DNA of 64,000 bases from Chitinophaga sp. HK235 (lineage in GTDB: Bacteria; Bacteroidota; Bacteroidia; Chitinophagales; Chitinophagaceae): contig NZ_CP073766.1 of assembly GCF_018255755.1 (NCBI RefSeq), positions 806,001 through 870,000 of the forward strand, read 5' to 3'. Made by a program: the position numbers and the translations under genes. The notes below the pieces were generated by a model. It did no database searches, was not told the DNA's origin, and was given only the letters and a program-made list of their open reading frames with translations. Below are positions 34,771 to 42,964 of this stretch, piece by piece (the stretch's first letter is position 1; every line of letters starts with the position of its first letter).

Positions 34771-34798
34771 TAAAAAACCGGCACCAGGATGGTGCCGG
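34771..34798 (-). terminator. terminator of the arabinose-pathway operon
   Basis: An 8-bp G+C-rich stem CCGGCACC (34778-34785) with GGTGCCGG (34791-34798). Read on the minus strand it is followed by TTTTTT. It lies 40 nt after the last gene of the five-gene operon. Confidence 0.85.
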
Positions 34799-34838
34799 AT
34801 AATAAAATACTTTTTTACAATATCTAAAATATTAAATA

Positions 34839-36587
34839 TTATCTCAAAGTGTCCGCTTTCTGTAACAAGGTGTCCGTATATGAACGTGTAGCCGCCTCCG
34901 ATACATACACTTCGATCATGGCATTGGTAGGACGACGCGGAGCCAGAAATGAATCTACCATTGTATAGTGTTTCTTCAGTTCATCACGCAGGGCAAAGGG
35001 GAAGAAATTGTTTAACGAAGGTGCATACTCATAGAGCACCACATCATAGTGCCGTTGCTGTACTTTTTCTGTAAAAGCTGCCAGCTGCCGGTTGAACATG
35101 GCTACTCCCAGGTGATACCAGAGCGGGTAGTCGGGTCCGGTTTCGAGTTTAAACGGCATAGCCACCGCCAGCGGAGTCAGCTCTGTCATATTCAGCACTT
35201 TGATGTTATCCTTTTTCTGCTGCACTACCGGTAAGGCCAGTACGCGATCTATACCTTCCACTGTCTGAGGAGGCATATATATATGGTGAAACACCGGCAG
35301 TTTGCTGAATGCCCATTTGGACACGGGTACATCTGAACTGTCGGCTTCGATCATATAGTTACGGCGGGATACTACATTCTCGTGATGCGGATCGTTGGGC
35401 GCATAAGCAGCTTCCTTGTCCGGAAACAGCCGGTCTGCATATCTACCTACATACTTCCACCAGGTACCGGACCACCAGAACAATACCAGTGCGGTGGCCA
35501 GCAATACTGATCTGCCTGTGTTAAGCGGTATTAATAGCAATTGACATAACCAGCTGGCAATGAAGGCAAAAGCAAAACTGTGAAAGAAAATATTATTGTC
35601 CGGAGGTGTGTAGCTGGTCACCTGAAAGATAGCCGCTTCCCCAAGGATACCAATGGTGAGCAGGGCAAACAACACCTCCCTGCGCTGATGTATCCAGGTA
35701 CCCCATTGTTTAACTCCGGCAGCCAGACAAAGCGCCGCCAGTAAAACATACACCTTGATCCAGTTGGAGTTGCCCATGATCTCTTCTGTAAAATCGTTTA
35801 CAGCTAACCGTGAGTTATGCGGTGCCTGTCCATGGTTAAACCAATATGCAAAACCCGGCATCAGCGGCAGGATAAAGACCGCAGCGATCAGGCCAAAGAA
35901 ACCTATAAAAGCAACTATATCCGACCAGCGCCTGGTTTCCAGCGAGTTATACGCCAGCAGGGCCAGACACAACATCAGTGCCATGCCACCGCCGTCTTGT
36001 TTTGTAAAGATGGACAGAAACACAAACAGCGCAGCCAGCGCCATATAAACATAATGGAGTCCTCGTTTCTCTGAAAAAAATGAACGGAGCAAAAAGCTTA
36101 TTCCCACCAGCTCATAAACAATCACCGTATGATTGTACCAGGGCCAGAAATTGAAGAAAGAATAAGACATGACAAATACCAGTACGGAGAGCAGCCGTAT
36201 CCCCGGTGTCACCCCCAGACTCCTGAGGATAGAACGGAAAGACAGCCCGGCTATGATATTGATAAACACCTGGGCCTTCACCAACGTCACCATCTGCGGA
36301 CCGAAGAGCTTAAAGAACAAGGCAGGTATAATCCAGAATCCATAGCCCAAAGGAGTTCCGAAGTCTTTATAGGGTACCTGACCCGAAGACAACCGATAGG
36401 CACCTTCCCAGGACAGGAAGATATTAACACGGTAAGGGAAGGTTACAAATAACGGCACAAGTGCCAGTGCTACAATGATAATAATTTCTAAAAACGCCCA
36501 CCTGCGGGCATTAGGAGACAAACTTGACATAGACGATCTGTTATAGTGATGCTGGTCCTGACGTATAGGCGTTATGGCAGCTGTCAT
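34839..36587 (-). CDS. GT-C type membrane glycosyltransferase (candidate arabinosyltransferase)
   Basis: A 582-residue protein with about 11 hydrophobic segments and a soluble C-terminal part. After the first helix the loop reads SWEGAYRLSSGQVPYKDF, the pattern of GT-C enzymes that use polyprenyl-phosphate sugars, with an acidic residue at the catalytic position. ATG 36587 lies directly after the stop of the HAD gene; ATG 36530 (MSSLSP) is the alternative. As last gene of a cluster that should make a polyprenyl-phospho-arabinose, it is the natural candidate transferase. Family assignment is by pattern; acceptor unknown. Confidence 0.65.
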   Translation of the reverse strand: MTAAITPIRQDQHHYNRSSMSSLSPNARRWAFLEIIIIVALALVPLFVTFPYRVNIFLSWEGAYRLSSGQVPYKDFGTPLGYGFWIIPALFFKLFGPQMVTLVKAQVFINIIAGLSFRSILRSLGVTPGIRLLSVLVFVMSYSFFNFWPWYNHTVIVYELVGISFLLRSFFSEKRGLHYVYMALAALFVFLSIFTKQDGGGMALMLCLALLAYNSLETRRWSDIVAFIGFFGLIAAVFILPLMPGFAYWFNHGQAPHNSRLAVNDFTEEIMGNSNWIKVYVLLAALCLAAGVKQWGTWIHQRREVLFALLTIGILGEAAIFQVTSYTPPDNNIFFHSFAFAFIASWLCQLLLIPLNTGRSVLLATALVLFWWSGTWWKYVGRYADRLFPDKEAAYAPNDPHHENVVSRRNYMIEADSSDVPVSKWAFSKLPVFHHIYMPPQTVEGIDRVLALPVVQQKKDNIKVLNMTELTPLAVAMPFKLETGPDYPLWYHLGVAMFNRQLAAFTEKVQQRHYDVVLYEYAPSLNNFFPFALRDELKKHYTMVDSFLAPRRPTNAMIEVYVSEAATRSYTDTLLQKADTLR

Positions 36588-37181
36588 TTATTTTCTGAAA
36601 GGTTTGTATTCGGGGTGCTGAGCCAGCGCGAGCATTGGCCTGTCGCCTTCGCTGTCGCCGTAGGCGTATATTTCCGTATAGTCATGGAGGTTAAACTGCT
36701 GCCTGATCCGGTTCACCTTCTCCGGCCCGTTGCAATTGTTTCCCTGCAGATTACCAGTCAAACGCTGATCTGTTATCTCCAGCCGGCTGGCGATACAGCT
36801 GATATGCTGCACCTCGCACCAGGGAGCTACCCAGTCTTCTGCAGAGGCGGAAACGACCACCACCTGGTTTCCCTGCTGCTGGTGCTGTCGGATAGCAGCC
36901 AATGCCTGATCTCTTACCAGCAACGGTAACCGGTCTGTACAAAAACGTCTGCAACCTTCTTCGAATTCCTGTTGGGATATGTTCCCGAAATAATACCGCA
37001 ATACTCTTTCCTTCATCTCCTGAGCAGCAAGCCTTTTCAGCTTAAAACTGATCAGCGCTGGTAACAGTCGCACCATTCCCCCATAAAGAGCCATACTTCC
37101 CTTATGAAAACGGATCACTTCCCAAAGGGTATCTTTGCGGGTGATAGTCCCATCAAAATCAAAGAATGCGATGCCGCTCAC
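36588..37181 (-). CDS. HAD-IB family phosphatase
   Basis: A 197-residue HAD phosphatase of the phosphoserine-phosphatase group: FFDFDGTITRKDTLWEVI (nucleophile D8, acid D10), VVVSASAEDW (motif II Ser), and YAYGDSEGDRPML (motif IV). It overlaps dprE2-like by 4 nt and is followed at once by the membrane transferase. In mycobacteria the 5-phosphate of polyprenyl-phospho-ribose is removed by a PAP2-type protein (Rv3807c); here this HAD enzyme is the likely replacement (inference). Confidence 0.85.
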   Translation of the reverse strand: MSGIAFFDFDGTITRKDTLWEVIRFHKGSMALYGGMVRLLPALISFKLKRLAAQEMKERVLRYYFGNISQQEFEEGCRRFCTDRLPLLVRDQALAAIRQHQQQGNQVVVVSASAEDWVAPWCEVQHISCIASRLEITDQRLTGNLQGNNCNGPEKVNRIRQQFNLHDYTEIYAYGDSEGDRPMLALAQHPEYKPFRK

Positions 37182-37909
37182 AGCTTAAGTTTTTTGAAAA
37201 TACCTTCTGGTATCATTTTGATAATCAACATAATATATTTCCAGGGCCATTTTACGTACAATACGTTCCTGCTGCGTTGTGCGGCCTTAAATACTGCATT
37301 GGCCACCTGGTCCGGCTGTGCTGTCAGTAAAGGTGGCAGGTTCAGGTGTTGGGTCATCCGGGTATTGACAAAGCCGGGCTGAACACTCATCACGTGGACG
37401 CCACTACGAAAAAGACGGTTCCGCAATCCACTTAGGTAAGCTGTAAAGCCAGCCTTGGCACTACCATATATATAGTTGCTTTGGCGCCCCCGCTCTCCGG
37501 CCACCGAACTGATACCAATGATCATTCCTTTTCCGCGGGCTTCGTAGCTTTCTGCTATTATGTTTAATACTGATACAGCACCGGTATAGTTACTGTGTAT
37601 GATGGTAGCTGCTTCCTGCCAGTCACGCTGAGCCAGTTCCTGATCACCCAGGTACCCGAAGGCACAAACGGTGATATCAGGCATGGTTGGTAACCCGGCA
37701 AAGAAAGCGGCATGCGTACTATAGTCGGTAGCATCAAAATCATGGGTGGTAGCGGTAATCCCGTAGCGGACCTGCAGGTCCTGCTGCAAGGGCTGCAGAG
37801 CGGCGGCCTTGCGGGCAGCCAGTTGTATGTCGTAATGGGCAGCGGCAAACTTCCGGGCTATGGCCACAGCCATATCGGAACCTGCGCCTAAAAGGAGTAC
37901 TGTCGGCAT
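37178..37909 (-). CDS. DprE2-like NAD(P)-dependent reductase
   Basis: A 243-residue short-chain dehydrogenase: NAD(P) loop LLGAGSDMAVAIARKF (about 5-20) and active site with Ser in GISSVAGERGRQSNY and Y-x3-K in YGSAKAG. The SSVAGERxRxSNxxYGSxKAG arrangement is that of mycobacterial DprE2, which reduces the 2-keto intermediate to decaprenyl-phospho-arabinose. It lies 29 nt behind dprE1-like, its expected partner in the two-step epimerisation of C2. Confidence 0.87.
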   Translation of the reverse strand: MPTVLLLGAGSDMAVAIARKFAAAHYDIQLAARKAAALQPLQQDLQVRYGITATTHDFDATDYSTHAAFFAGLPTMPDITVCAFGYLGDQELAQRDWQEAATIIHSNYTGAVSVLNIIAESYEARGKGMIIGISSVAGERGRQSNYIYGSAKAGFTAYLSGLRNRLFRSGVHVMSVQPGFVNTRMTQHLNLPPLLTAQPDQVANAVFKAAQRSRNVLYVKWPWKYIMLIIKMIPEGIFKKLKL

Positions 37910-37938
37910 CGGAGGTGTTTCGTTAATAAGGGATATTA

Positions 37939-39270
37939 TTATTTTGTCAGTAATAATCTTTCGGATTGAAGCGACTCAAAACGTTTACCAGGATTGTAGG
38001 TCTTTACAATATCGGCAAAACGATTGGCGTTGGGGTAACTCTTCCAGAAAACGTCCTGTTTCATACGGGCGTCTTTGGACAGATATAAACGGCCTCCATA
38101 CTGCAATACAATTTCGTCCAGCTCATCCAGGAATTCAAAAAGGCCCTTCCGCACCGGAAAATCCAGCGCCAGGGTATATCCCTCCATGGGGAAAGAGATC
38201 AGGGAATCCTGATGACCAAAGACTTTCAACACAGCCAGGAATGAGCCCCATCCTTTTTCACTGATACGCTGAAGAATAGCTACCAGCCCGGCTTTATGTT
38301 CCAGCGGCAGTACAAACTGATATTGTATAAAACCAGCCTTACCATAACCACGGTTCCAGTGCAGAATAGCGTCCAGCGGGTAAAAGAACGGCTCATAGGG
38401 CACCACATTATTGATTTCCTTTTTGAAGTTCTTACCGTAGTAGAGCCAGTTAAAGGCTTTTACTGTGAAAGTATTGAGAATAAATGATGGCAGATTAAAA
38501 GGTACCGTCAGCCGGGGCTTTGCCGGCAATTTCAGGGGCGCCTCCTGTTGTTTGGGGTTAAGGTCTGCTTTGGTGGCGTGTTCTCCTACGATCAGGATGC
38601 TGCGGCCAAAGGAGTCGCCTTTCTGCAGGCAGTCGATCCAGGCCATGGAATACGTATAGTGTTTGTATTCGTCAAACAGCCGGATCACCTCTTCCAGGTT
38701 GCGGGCCTTCAGCTGCTTTTGTTTGATATAGGCTGTCTCAATTTTTTTGAGGTCAAATTTAACACGGGTGATCACGCCCGTGAGCCCCATGCCGCCACAG
38801 GTAGCCCAGAAAAGATCGGTATGCCGCCCCTGGGAACAGGTAACGGTTTCACCATCGCCGGTGATGACATCCATCTCCGTGATGTGGCCCGAGAAGGCAC
38901 CGTCCACATGGTGGTTTTTACCATGTACGTCGGAAGCTACCGCTCCGCCAACAGTGATAAATTTAGTCCCGGGCGTTACCGGCAGGAACCATCCTTTGGG
39001 AACAATAATGTCCAGTATCTGGTCCAGTGTTACACCGGCCTGGGTTTCGAGGAAACCATTTTGCTCGTCAAAAGAAAGGATCTTGTCGTACTTCAGCATG
39101 GATATACTATGCTTTCCCAGGGAAGCATCTCCATAACAACGACCATTGCCGCGGGCAATCAGTTGATGATTGGACACAACAAAATCCCGGAGTTGCTGCT
39201 CCTGCGTAAACGCATTTTCCTCAGATGTAATCGCGGGGTAATTTCCCCAGTTAGCTAACCGCTTTTGCAT
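37939..39270 (-). CDS. DprE1-like polyprenyl-phospho-ribose oxidase
   Basis: A 443-residue FAD-dependent oxidase. The FAD type-4 domain occupies about 15-185 (ARGNGRCYGDAS; VTPGTKFITVGGAVASDVHGKNHH) and the C-terminal substrate domain the rest. The C-terminus follows M. tuberculosis DprE1 closely: LDFPV, YGGRLYLSKDAR, FESLQSERL. The active-site Lys is K399. The residue at the position of Cys387, the benzothiazinone target, is Ala368 (same 31-residue spacing to the Lys). It oxidises C2 of polyprenyl-phospho-ribose, in the periplasm in mycobacteria. Its ATG shares one base with the ubiA stop. Confidence 0.9.
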   Translation of the reverse strand: MQKRLANWGNYPAITSEENAFTQEQQLRDFVVSNHQLIARGNGRCYGDASLGKHSISMLKYDKILSFDEQNGFLETQAGVTLDQILDIIVPKGWFLPVTPGTKFITVGGAVASDVHGKNHHVDGAFSGHITEMDVITGDGETVTCSQGRHTDLFWATCGGMGLTGVITRVKFDLKKIETAYIKQKQLKARNLEEVIRLFDEYKHYTYSMAWIDCLQKGDSFGRSILIVGEHATKADLNPKQQEAPLKLPAKPRLTVPFNLPSFILNTFTVKAFNWLYYGKNFKKEINNVVPYEPFFYPLDAILHWNRGYGKAGFIQYQFVLPLEHKAGLVAILQRISEKGWGSFLAVLKVFGHQDSLISFPMEGYTLALDFPVRKGLFEFLDELDEIVLQYGGRLYLSKDARMKQDVFWKSYPNANRFADIVKTYNPGKRFESLQSERLLLTK

Positions 39271-40157
39271 TATTCAAAAAAAACTTTATTAGTGGGCCAA
39301 TAAATCAGCACATAAAAACTCAGCACCCACAGGAGTATGGTTAATTGAATAAAACGGTCTTTATATAGGATCTTGGTGGGAGAACCAGTATTGTTCTCCA
39401 CGTAGGTTATTTGCAAATATCGTAATAATCCGCCAATTACAAAAAGCGTAGTGTAATAAAGGCGGTAGGTATGAAAACGTACCTGCGTTTCCGGTGCCAT
39501 CGTATACATCAGATAACATACAATGATCACCGCTGATACCAGTGACAGGATCACATTCAGATAGTCCAGGTTATACCCTTTTGCCGCCTTGCGCATTTCC
39601 TGCCCTGACTGTATCTTGATAAGTACATCATCCCTTCTTTTGGCGATAGCCATAAACAGGGCGAGCAGAAAAATCATCACCATCAGCCATTCGGACATGG
39701 CGATATTACCGGCAATACCGCCGGCTTTTACCCGCAATACAAAACCAATGGCCAGAATAATAATATCGAGAATGGATATATGTTTTAAGCCGAAACAATA
39801 CAACAGGTTCATTACAAAATAGATCCCCAGTACAAAAAGGAATTTAAGTCCCACCCAATATCCCAGGCCGGCGCCAGCCAATATACAGAGTGCAAACAGC
39901 AGCAGCGCTGCCGGTTTGGAAATCTCTCCTGAAGCCAGCGGACGTTTACATTTCTCGGGGTGTTTGCGGTCTGCTTCTATATCCTGATAATCATTGATGA
40001 TGTAAATACTACTGGCAGTAATGCTGAATGCCATAAATGCCAGTAACAACTCGAGTAGCTTTTCCGGTTTAAAAATTTCTCCGGCAAAAAACAGCGGGAT
40101 CAGCAGGAAAGTATTTTTTGCCCAGTGTTTGGGGCGGAGCAATTTGATATACTTCAT
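39270..40157 (-). CDS. UbiA-type polyprenyl-phosphate phosphoribosyltransferase
   Basis: A 295-residue UbiA-superfamily membrane protein with eight or nine hydrophobic helices. The first motif is N55-D56-x2-D59-x3-D63 in NDYQDIEADRKHPEKCKRPL; the HPxKxxRPxASG continuation is that of decaprenyl-phosphate phosphoribosyltransferase (mycobacterial Rv3806c), which joins PRPP to polyprenyl phosphate. Other UbiA members make quinones or hemes, but the gene order with DprE1- and DprE2-like proteins favours this one. First gene of the five-gene operon. Confidence 0.88.
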   Translation of the reverse strand: MKYIKLLRPKHWAKNTFLLIPLFFAGEIFKPEKLLELLLAFMAFSITASSIYIINDYQDIEADRKHPEKCKRPLASGEISKPAALLLFALCILAGAGLGYWVGLKFLFVLGIYFVMNLLYCFGLKHISILDIIILAIGFVLRVKAGGIAGNIAMSEWLMVMIFLLALFMAIAKRRDDVLIKIQSGQEMRKAAKGYNLDYLNVILSLVSAVIIVCYLMYTMAPETQVRFHTYRLYYTTLFVIGGLLRYLQITYVENNTGSPTKILYKDRFIQLTILLWVLSFYVLIYWPTNKVFFE

Positions 40158-40240
40158 GGGGACTCAAAAGTTGACGCGGCCAAGTTACAATAAACTGAAC
40201 TGTGGTGTATGTGATTTTTATGATTTTTCTGATATAGGGG

Positions 40241-40285
40241 CAATAAAAAATGTCCCACCATGACAGTGAGACATTTTTTTTATTG
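40241..40285 (-). terminator. terminator of the desaturase gene
   Basis: Stem CAATAAAAAATGTC with GACATTTTTTTTATTG, extended by CAC/GTG past one mismatch, with a T-run on the minus strand. It lies 26 nt past the desaturase stop. Confidence 0.8.
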
Positions 40286-40310
40286 TAACAGATTGATTGT
40301 ACGGTGTTGG

Positions 40311-41087
40311 TTAAGCAGCCTTGGATTTCAGCTGTGCCTGCGTTACTACGGCAGGTTTCAGTTTGATGATACCTACCAGATTCATCAGCTTCATTACCTG
40401 ATAGCTGGGATCCAGCTCATACCATTTTTTGGCGAAGTTAGGACTATCCTTGAATTTGTGGTGGTTGTTCTGAAACAGTTCACCCAGCAGGACGATGCCC
40501 CAGGGAGAAGTATTTTTAGACTGGTCTCCGTTGTCGAAATTGCTGTAGCCATATTTATGACCGCACCAGTTAACGACAGCGCCTTGTACAGGTCCCATCA
40601 GGAAGTGGATAGGCAGCAGCAGATACAGGTACCACATACCGGCAGGCACAAAAGCTACATAAAAAGCGATGTAAAGGGCTATCCAGGTAAGACGGGTGAT
40701 ATTGCTGTCCCCGAACTTATCCATAGCGTCCCACTCTGGTAATGGCTCCTGTGTAAACATCGGGTCTACAGTGCTTGTACGATGCACGAAACCGTTGTAT
40801 ATTTTACGGGTCTGTACCATCATGGTCCACACGTCCTTAAAAAAATGCGGGGAGTGCGGGTCTTTCTCCGTATCACTGTATTCATGGTGCATGCGGTGCA
40901 TTACGCCATAGGCTCTGGGGATCAGGTAAGAAGATCCCTGGAAGAACCAGGTACTGAAATAAAAGAAACGCTCCCAGAATTTATTGGTGGTATACATCTG
41001 GTGAGATGCATAACGGTGTAAATAGAATGTGTGGAAAAACAAGGAAAAGAACCAATGCACACAGAAGAATATCAGTATCGCCGTCAT
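40311..41087 (-). CDS. fatty acid (acyl-CoA) desaturase
   Basis: A 258-residue membrane di-iron desaturase with three histidine boxes: HRYASH (24-29), HRMHH (about 64-68) and NNHH (about 200-203). Hydrophobic pairs flank the boxes. The size and box spacing fit bacterial delta-9 acyl-CoA or acyl-lipid desaturases, which insert a double bond into membrane fatty acids and are often cold-regulated. A TATCTTTG promoter element lies upstream and a terminator downstream, so it is monocistronic. Confidence 0.9.
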   Translation of the reverse strand: MTAILIFFCVHWFFSLFFHTFYLHRYASHQMYTTNKFWERFFYFSTWFFQGSSYLIPRAYGVMHRMHHEYSDTEKDPHSPHFFKDVWTMMVQTRKIYNGFVHRTSTVDPMFTQEPLPEWDAMDKFGDSNITRLTWIALYIAFYVAFVPAGMWYLYLLLPIHFLMGPVQGAVVNWCGHKYGYSNFDNGDQSKNTSPWGIVLLGELFQNNHHKFKDSPNFAKKWYELDPSYQVMKLMNLVGIIKLKPAVVTQAQLKSKAA

Positions 41088-41119
41088 TAGATTGCTTTAA
41101 AAATTGACAAATAATCTTT

Positions 41120-41127
41120 CAAAGATA
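41120..41127 (-). promoter_or_regulatory. -7 promoter element (TATCTTTG) for desaturase
   Basis: Exact TAnnTTTG on the minus strand, 32 nt before the ATG at 41087. No clear -33 box. Confidence 0.45.
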
Positions 41128-41199
41128 TGCTAAATCCTTGTAACTCACACTATTTTGCTGTCCTGTATAGTGAATGAAATGTTAAAAAAAATCCCAATT

Positions 41200-42840
41200 T
41201 TATTTTTTACGGACATATCTTAACTCCAACAGGTTCATTCCGTTATTATAAAATCCTTTTATACCGGGCTGTACCAACCTTACTACCTCGTCATAAAACA
41301 GTGGTACCACCGGTGCGTCCGCTATGATCTGCCGGTCCATTTCCTGGTACAGGGTGTACCGGAGGCTATCGTTGTTTTCTTCCAATGCCTGTTCATATAG
41401 TTTATCAAAGGCTGCATTGGCATAGCGGGTATAGTTGGGAGGTGCAGGATTACGACTGTAAAACATGGCCAGGTAACTTTCTGCATCCGGGTAGTCGGCA
41501 ATCCAGCTGCCTCTGAAAAAGAGTGCCTGTGATTTGGCCGTCTGTTCCAGCAGCAGACTTTTCTGTACCACCTCTACCTGTATACGAATACCGATTTCCT
41601 GCAACTGGTTGGCTACATAGTCCGCCATATCTGCATAGATGGGAATAGACATCAGGCGTATCTGCGATAATCCCTTTCCTCCCGGATAGCCGGCTTCCTG
41701 TAACAGCTGCCGGGCCATGGCCGGGTTATACGTGTATCCCTTTACTTTACCGGTATCAAAAGAAGGCAGTCCTGCCGGCACAAAGCCGGATATAGCGGGT
41801 ATACCTTTCCCATTACGCAGGTAGGTGATCATTTTCGTACGGTCTATACCGTAGTTAATGGCCTGACGGATCTTTTTCTGTCTGGTGGGCGAGCCTTTCA
41901 CCAGTGCATTGGCACTGTCTACCAGGAAGCCCAGGTATTCTACGTTGAGGAACGGCTTTTTGTCGAGTACCATCTTACCTTTCCATTCGGACTTCAGCCG
42001 GCCCTGTTTGGTCAGTACCTCATCTTTAAAGGAGGCATCAATATCATTAATGAAGTCGAGCTGTCCCTGCCGGAACAACAGGAATTCGGAAGCTTTGCTG
42101 TCGAGGAAGCTGATCTGCACTGCATCCAGATAGGGTAACTGGTGGCCGCTGCTGTCTTTCTCGAAATAATGCGGATTGCGGTGCAGCACCAGGCTCTGGC
42201 CTTCATCCCAGAAAAAAAAGCTGAAAGGGCCGGTACCACAGGGATGATTACGGAAGTCCTTACCATACTTCTCAACAGCCTCACGAGGTACTATCGAACA
42301 GTACTGCATACTGAGGATGCCCAGAATAGGATGGAAAGGTCTTACCAGGGTCAGCTCAAAAGTAGAGTCATTGAGTGCACGGAACCCACCGTCTGCAATG
42401 CGGCCGTTGAATATCCAGGCTCCGGGCGAAGCGGTGGCCGGGTCGGTAATACGGCTCAGACTGTATACCACATCCTTCGCTGTCATCCGCCTGCCTTTAC
42501 CACCGGGGAAAACATCACTATCGTGAAAGAACACATCTGTCCGCAGATCAAAGGTATAAGTGCGGTGGTCGGGAGATACCCGCCATTGTTTGGCCAGGGA
42601 AGGCCGGATGGTGAGATTGGTATCTGGTGCCACCAGTGTATTATACAACTGGCTTACCGCCCATATGACTGCCTGGCTTTTGGCAAAGGCCGGATCGAGG
42701 CTGCTGATCCCTTCTGTCTGATTGTACCGGAATACCTGCTTATCGTGGTTCTCCGCGTTGCCACAGGCCCCCAGCAACAGGCTGCTCACTGCGCCCAGGC
42801 ATATAATGGCTCTAACCACTTGACAATAACAACTTTTCAT
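41200..42840 (-). CDS. peptide-binding lipoprotein, SBP family 5
   Basis: A 546-residue lipoprotein (lipobox LLGAC, Cys26) of the OppA/DppA solute-binding family: YNQTEGISSLDPAFAKSQA at the start, the family signature region HRTYTFDLRTDVFFHDSD, and the C-terminal FRGSWIADYPDAESYL. It binds oligopeptides or similar ligands. No permease or ATPase genes are adjacent, so the transporter must be elsewhere. It is divergent from the M1 peptidase gene, 100 nt apart, which may be relevant to peptide use. Confidence 0.9.
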   Translation of the reverse strand: MKSCYCQVVRAIICLGAVSSLLLGACGNAENHDKQVFRYNQTEGISSLDPAFAKSQAVIWAVSQLYNTLVAPDTNLTIRPSLAKQWRVSPDHRTYTFDLRTDVFFHDSDVFPGGKGRRMTAKDVVYSLSRITDPATASPGAWIFNGRIADGGFRALNDSTFELTLVRPFHPILGILSMQYCSIVPREAVEKYGKDFRNHPCGTGPFSFFFWDEGQSLVLHRNPHYFEKDSSGHQLPYLDAVQISFLDSKASEFLLFRQGQLDFINDIDASFKDEVLTKQGRLKSEWKGKMVLDKKPFLNVEYLGFLVDSANALVKGSPTRQKKIRQAINYGIDRTKMITYLRNGKGIPAISGFVPAGLPSFDTGKVKGYTYNPAMARQLLQEAGYPGGKGLSQIRLMSIPIYADMADYVANQLQEIGIRIQVEVVQKSLLLEQTAKSQALFFRGSWIADYPDAESYLAMFYSRNPAPPNYTRYANAAFDKLYEQALEENNDSLRYTLYQEMDRQIIADAPVVPLFYDEVVRLVQPGIKGFYNNGMNLLELRYVRKK

Positions 42841-42853
42841 TTGGCGGTAAAAT

Positions 42854-42964
42854 AATATCTTTCCGGCTAAAATCTATTAATATTTGTGTATTGCATACCC
42901 ATGTTTTGCAATATCTTTCCGTAAAATCTATCAGTAGTTTATGTATCGTGTACCCATGTTTTGT
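42854..42964. repeat. tandem duplication over the M1 peptidase start
   Basis: Two head-to-tail copies of a 55-56-nt unit: 42854-42909 and 42910-42964, starting AATATCTTTCCG and ending ACCCATGTTTTG. Copy 2 carries the gene's ATG; copy 1 has GTG at the same place and ends in ATGTTTTGC, which opens a 7-codon mini-frame ending at TAA in copy 2. Confidence 0.75.
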
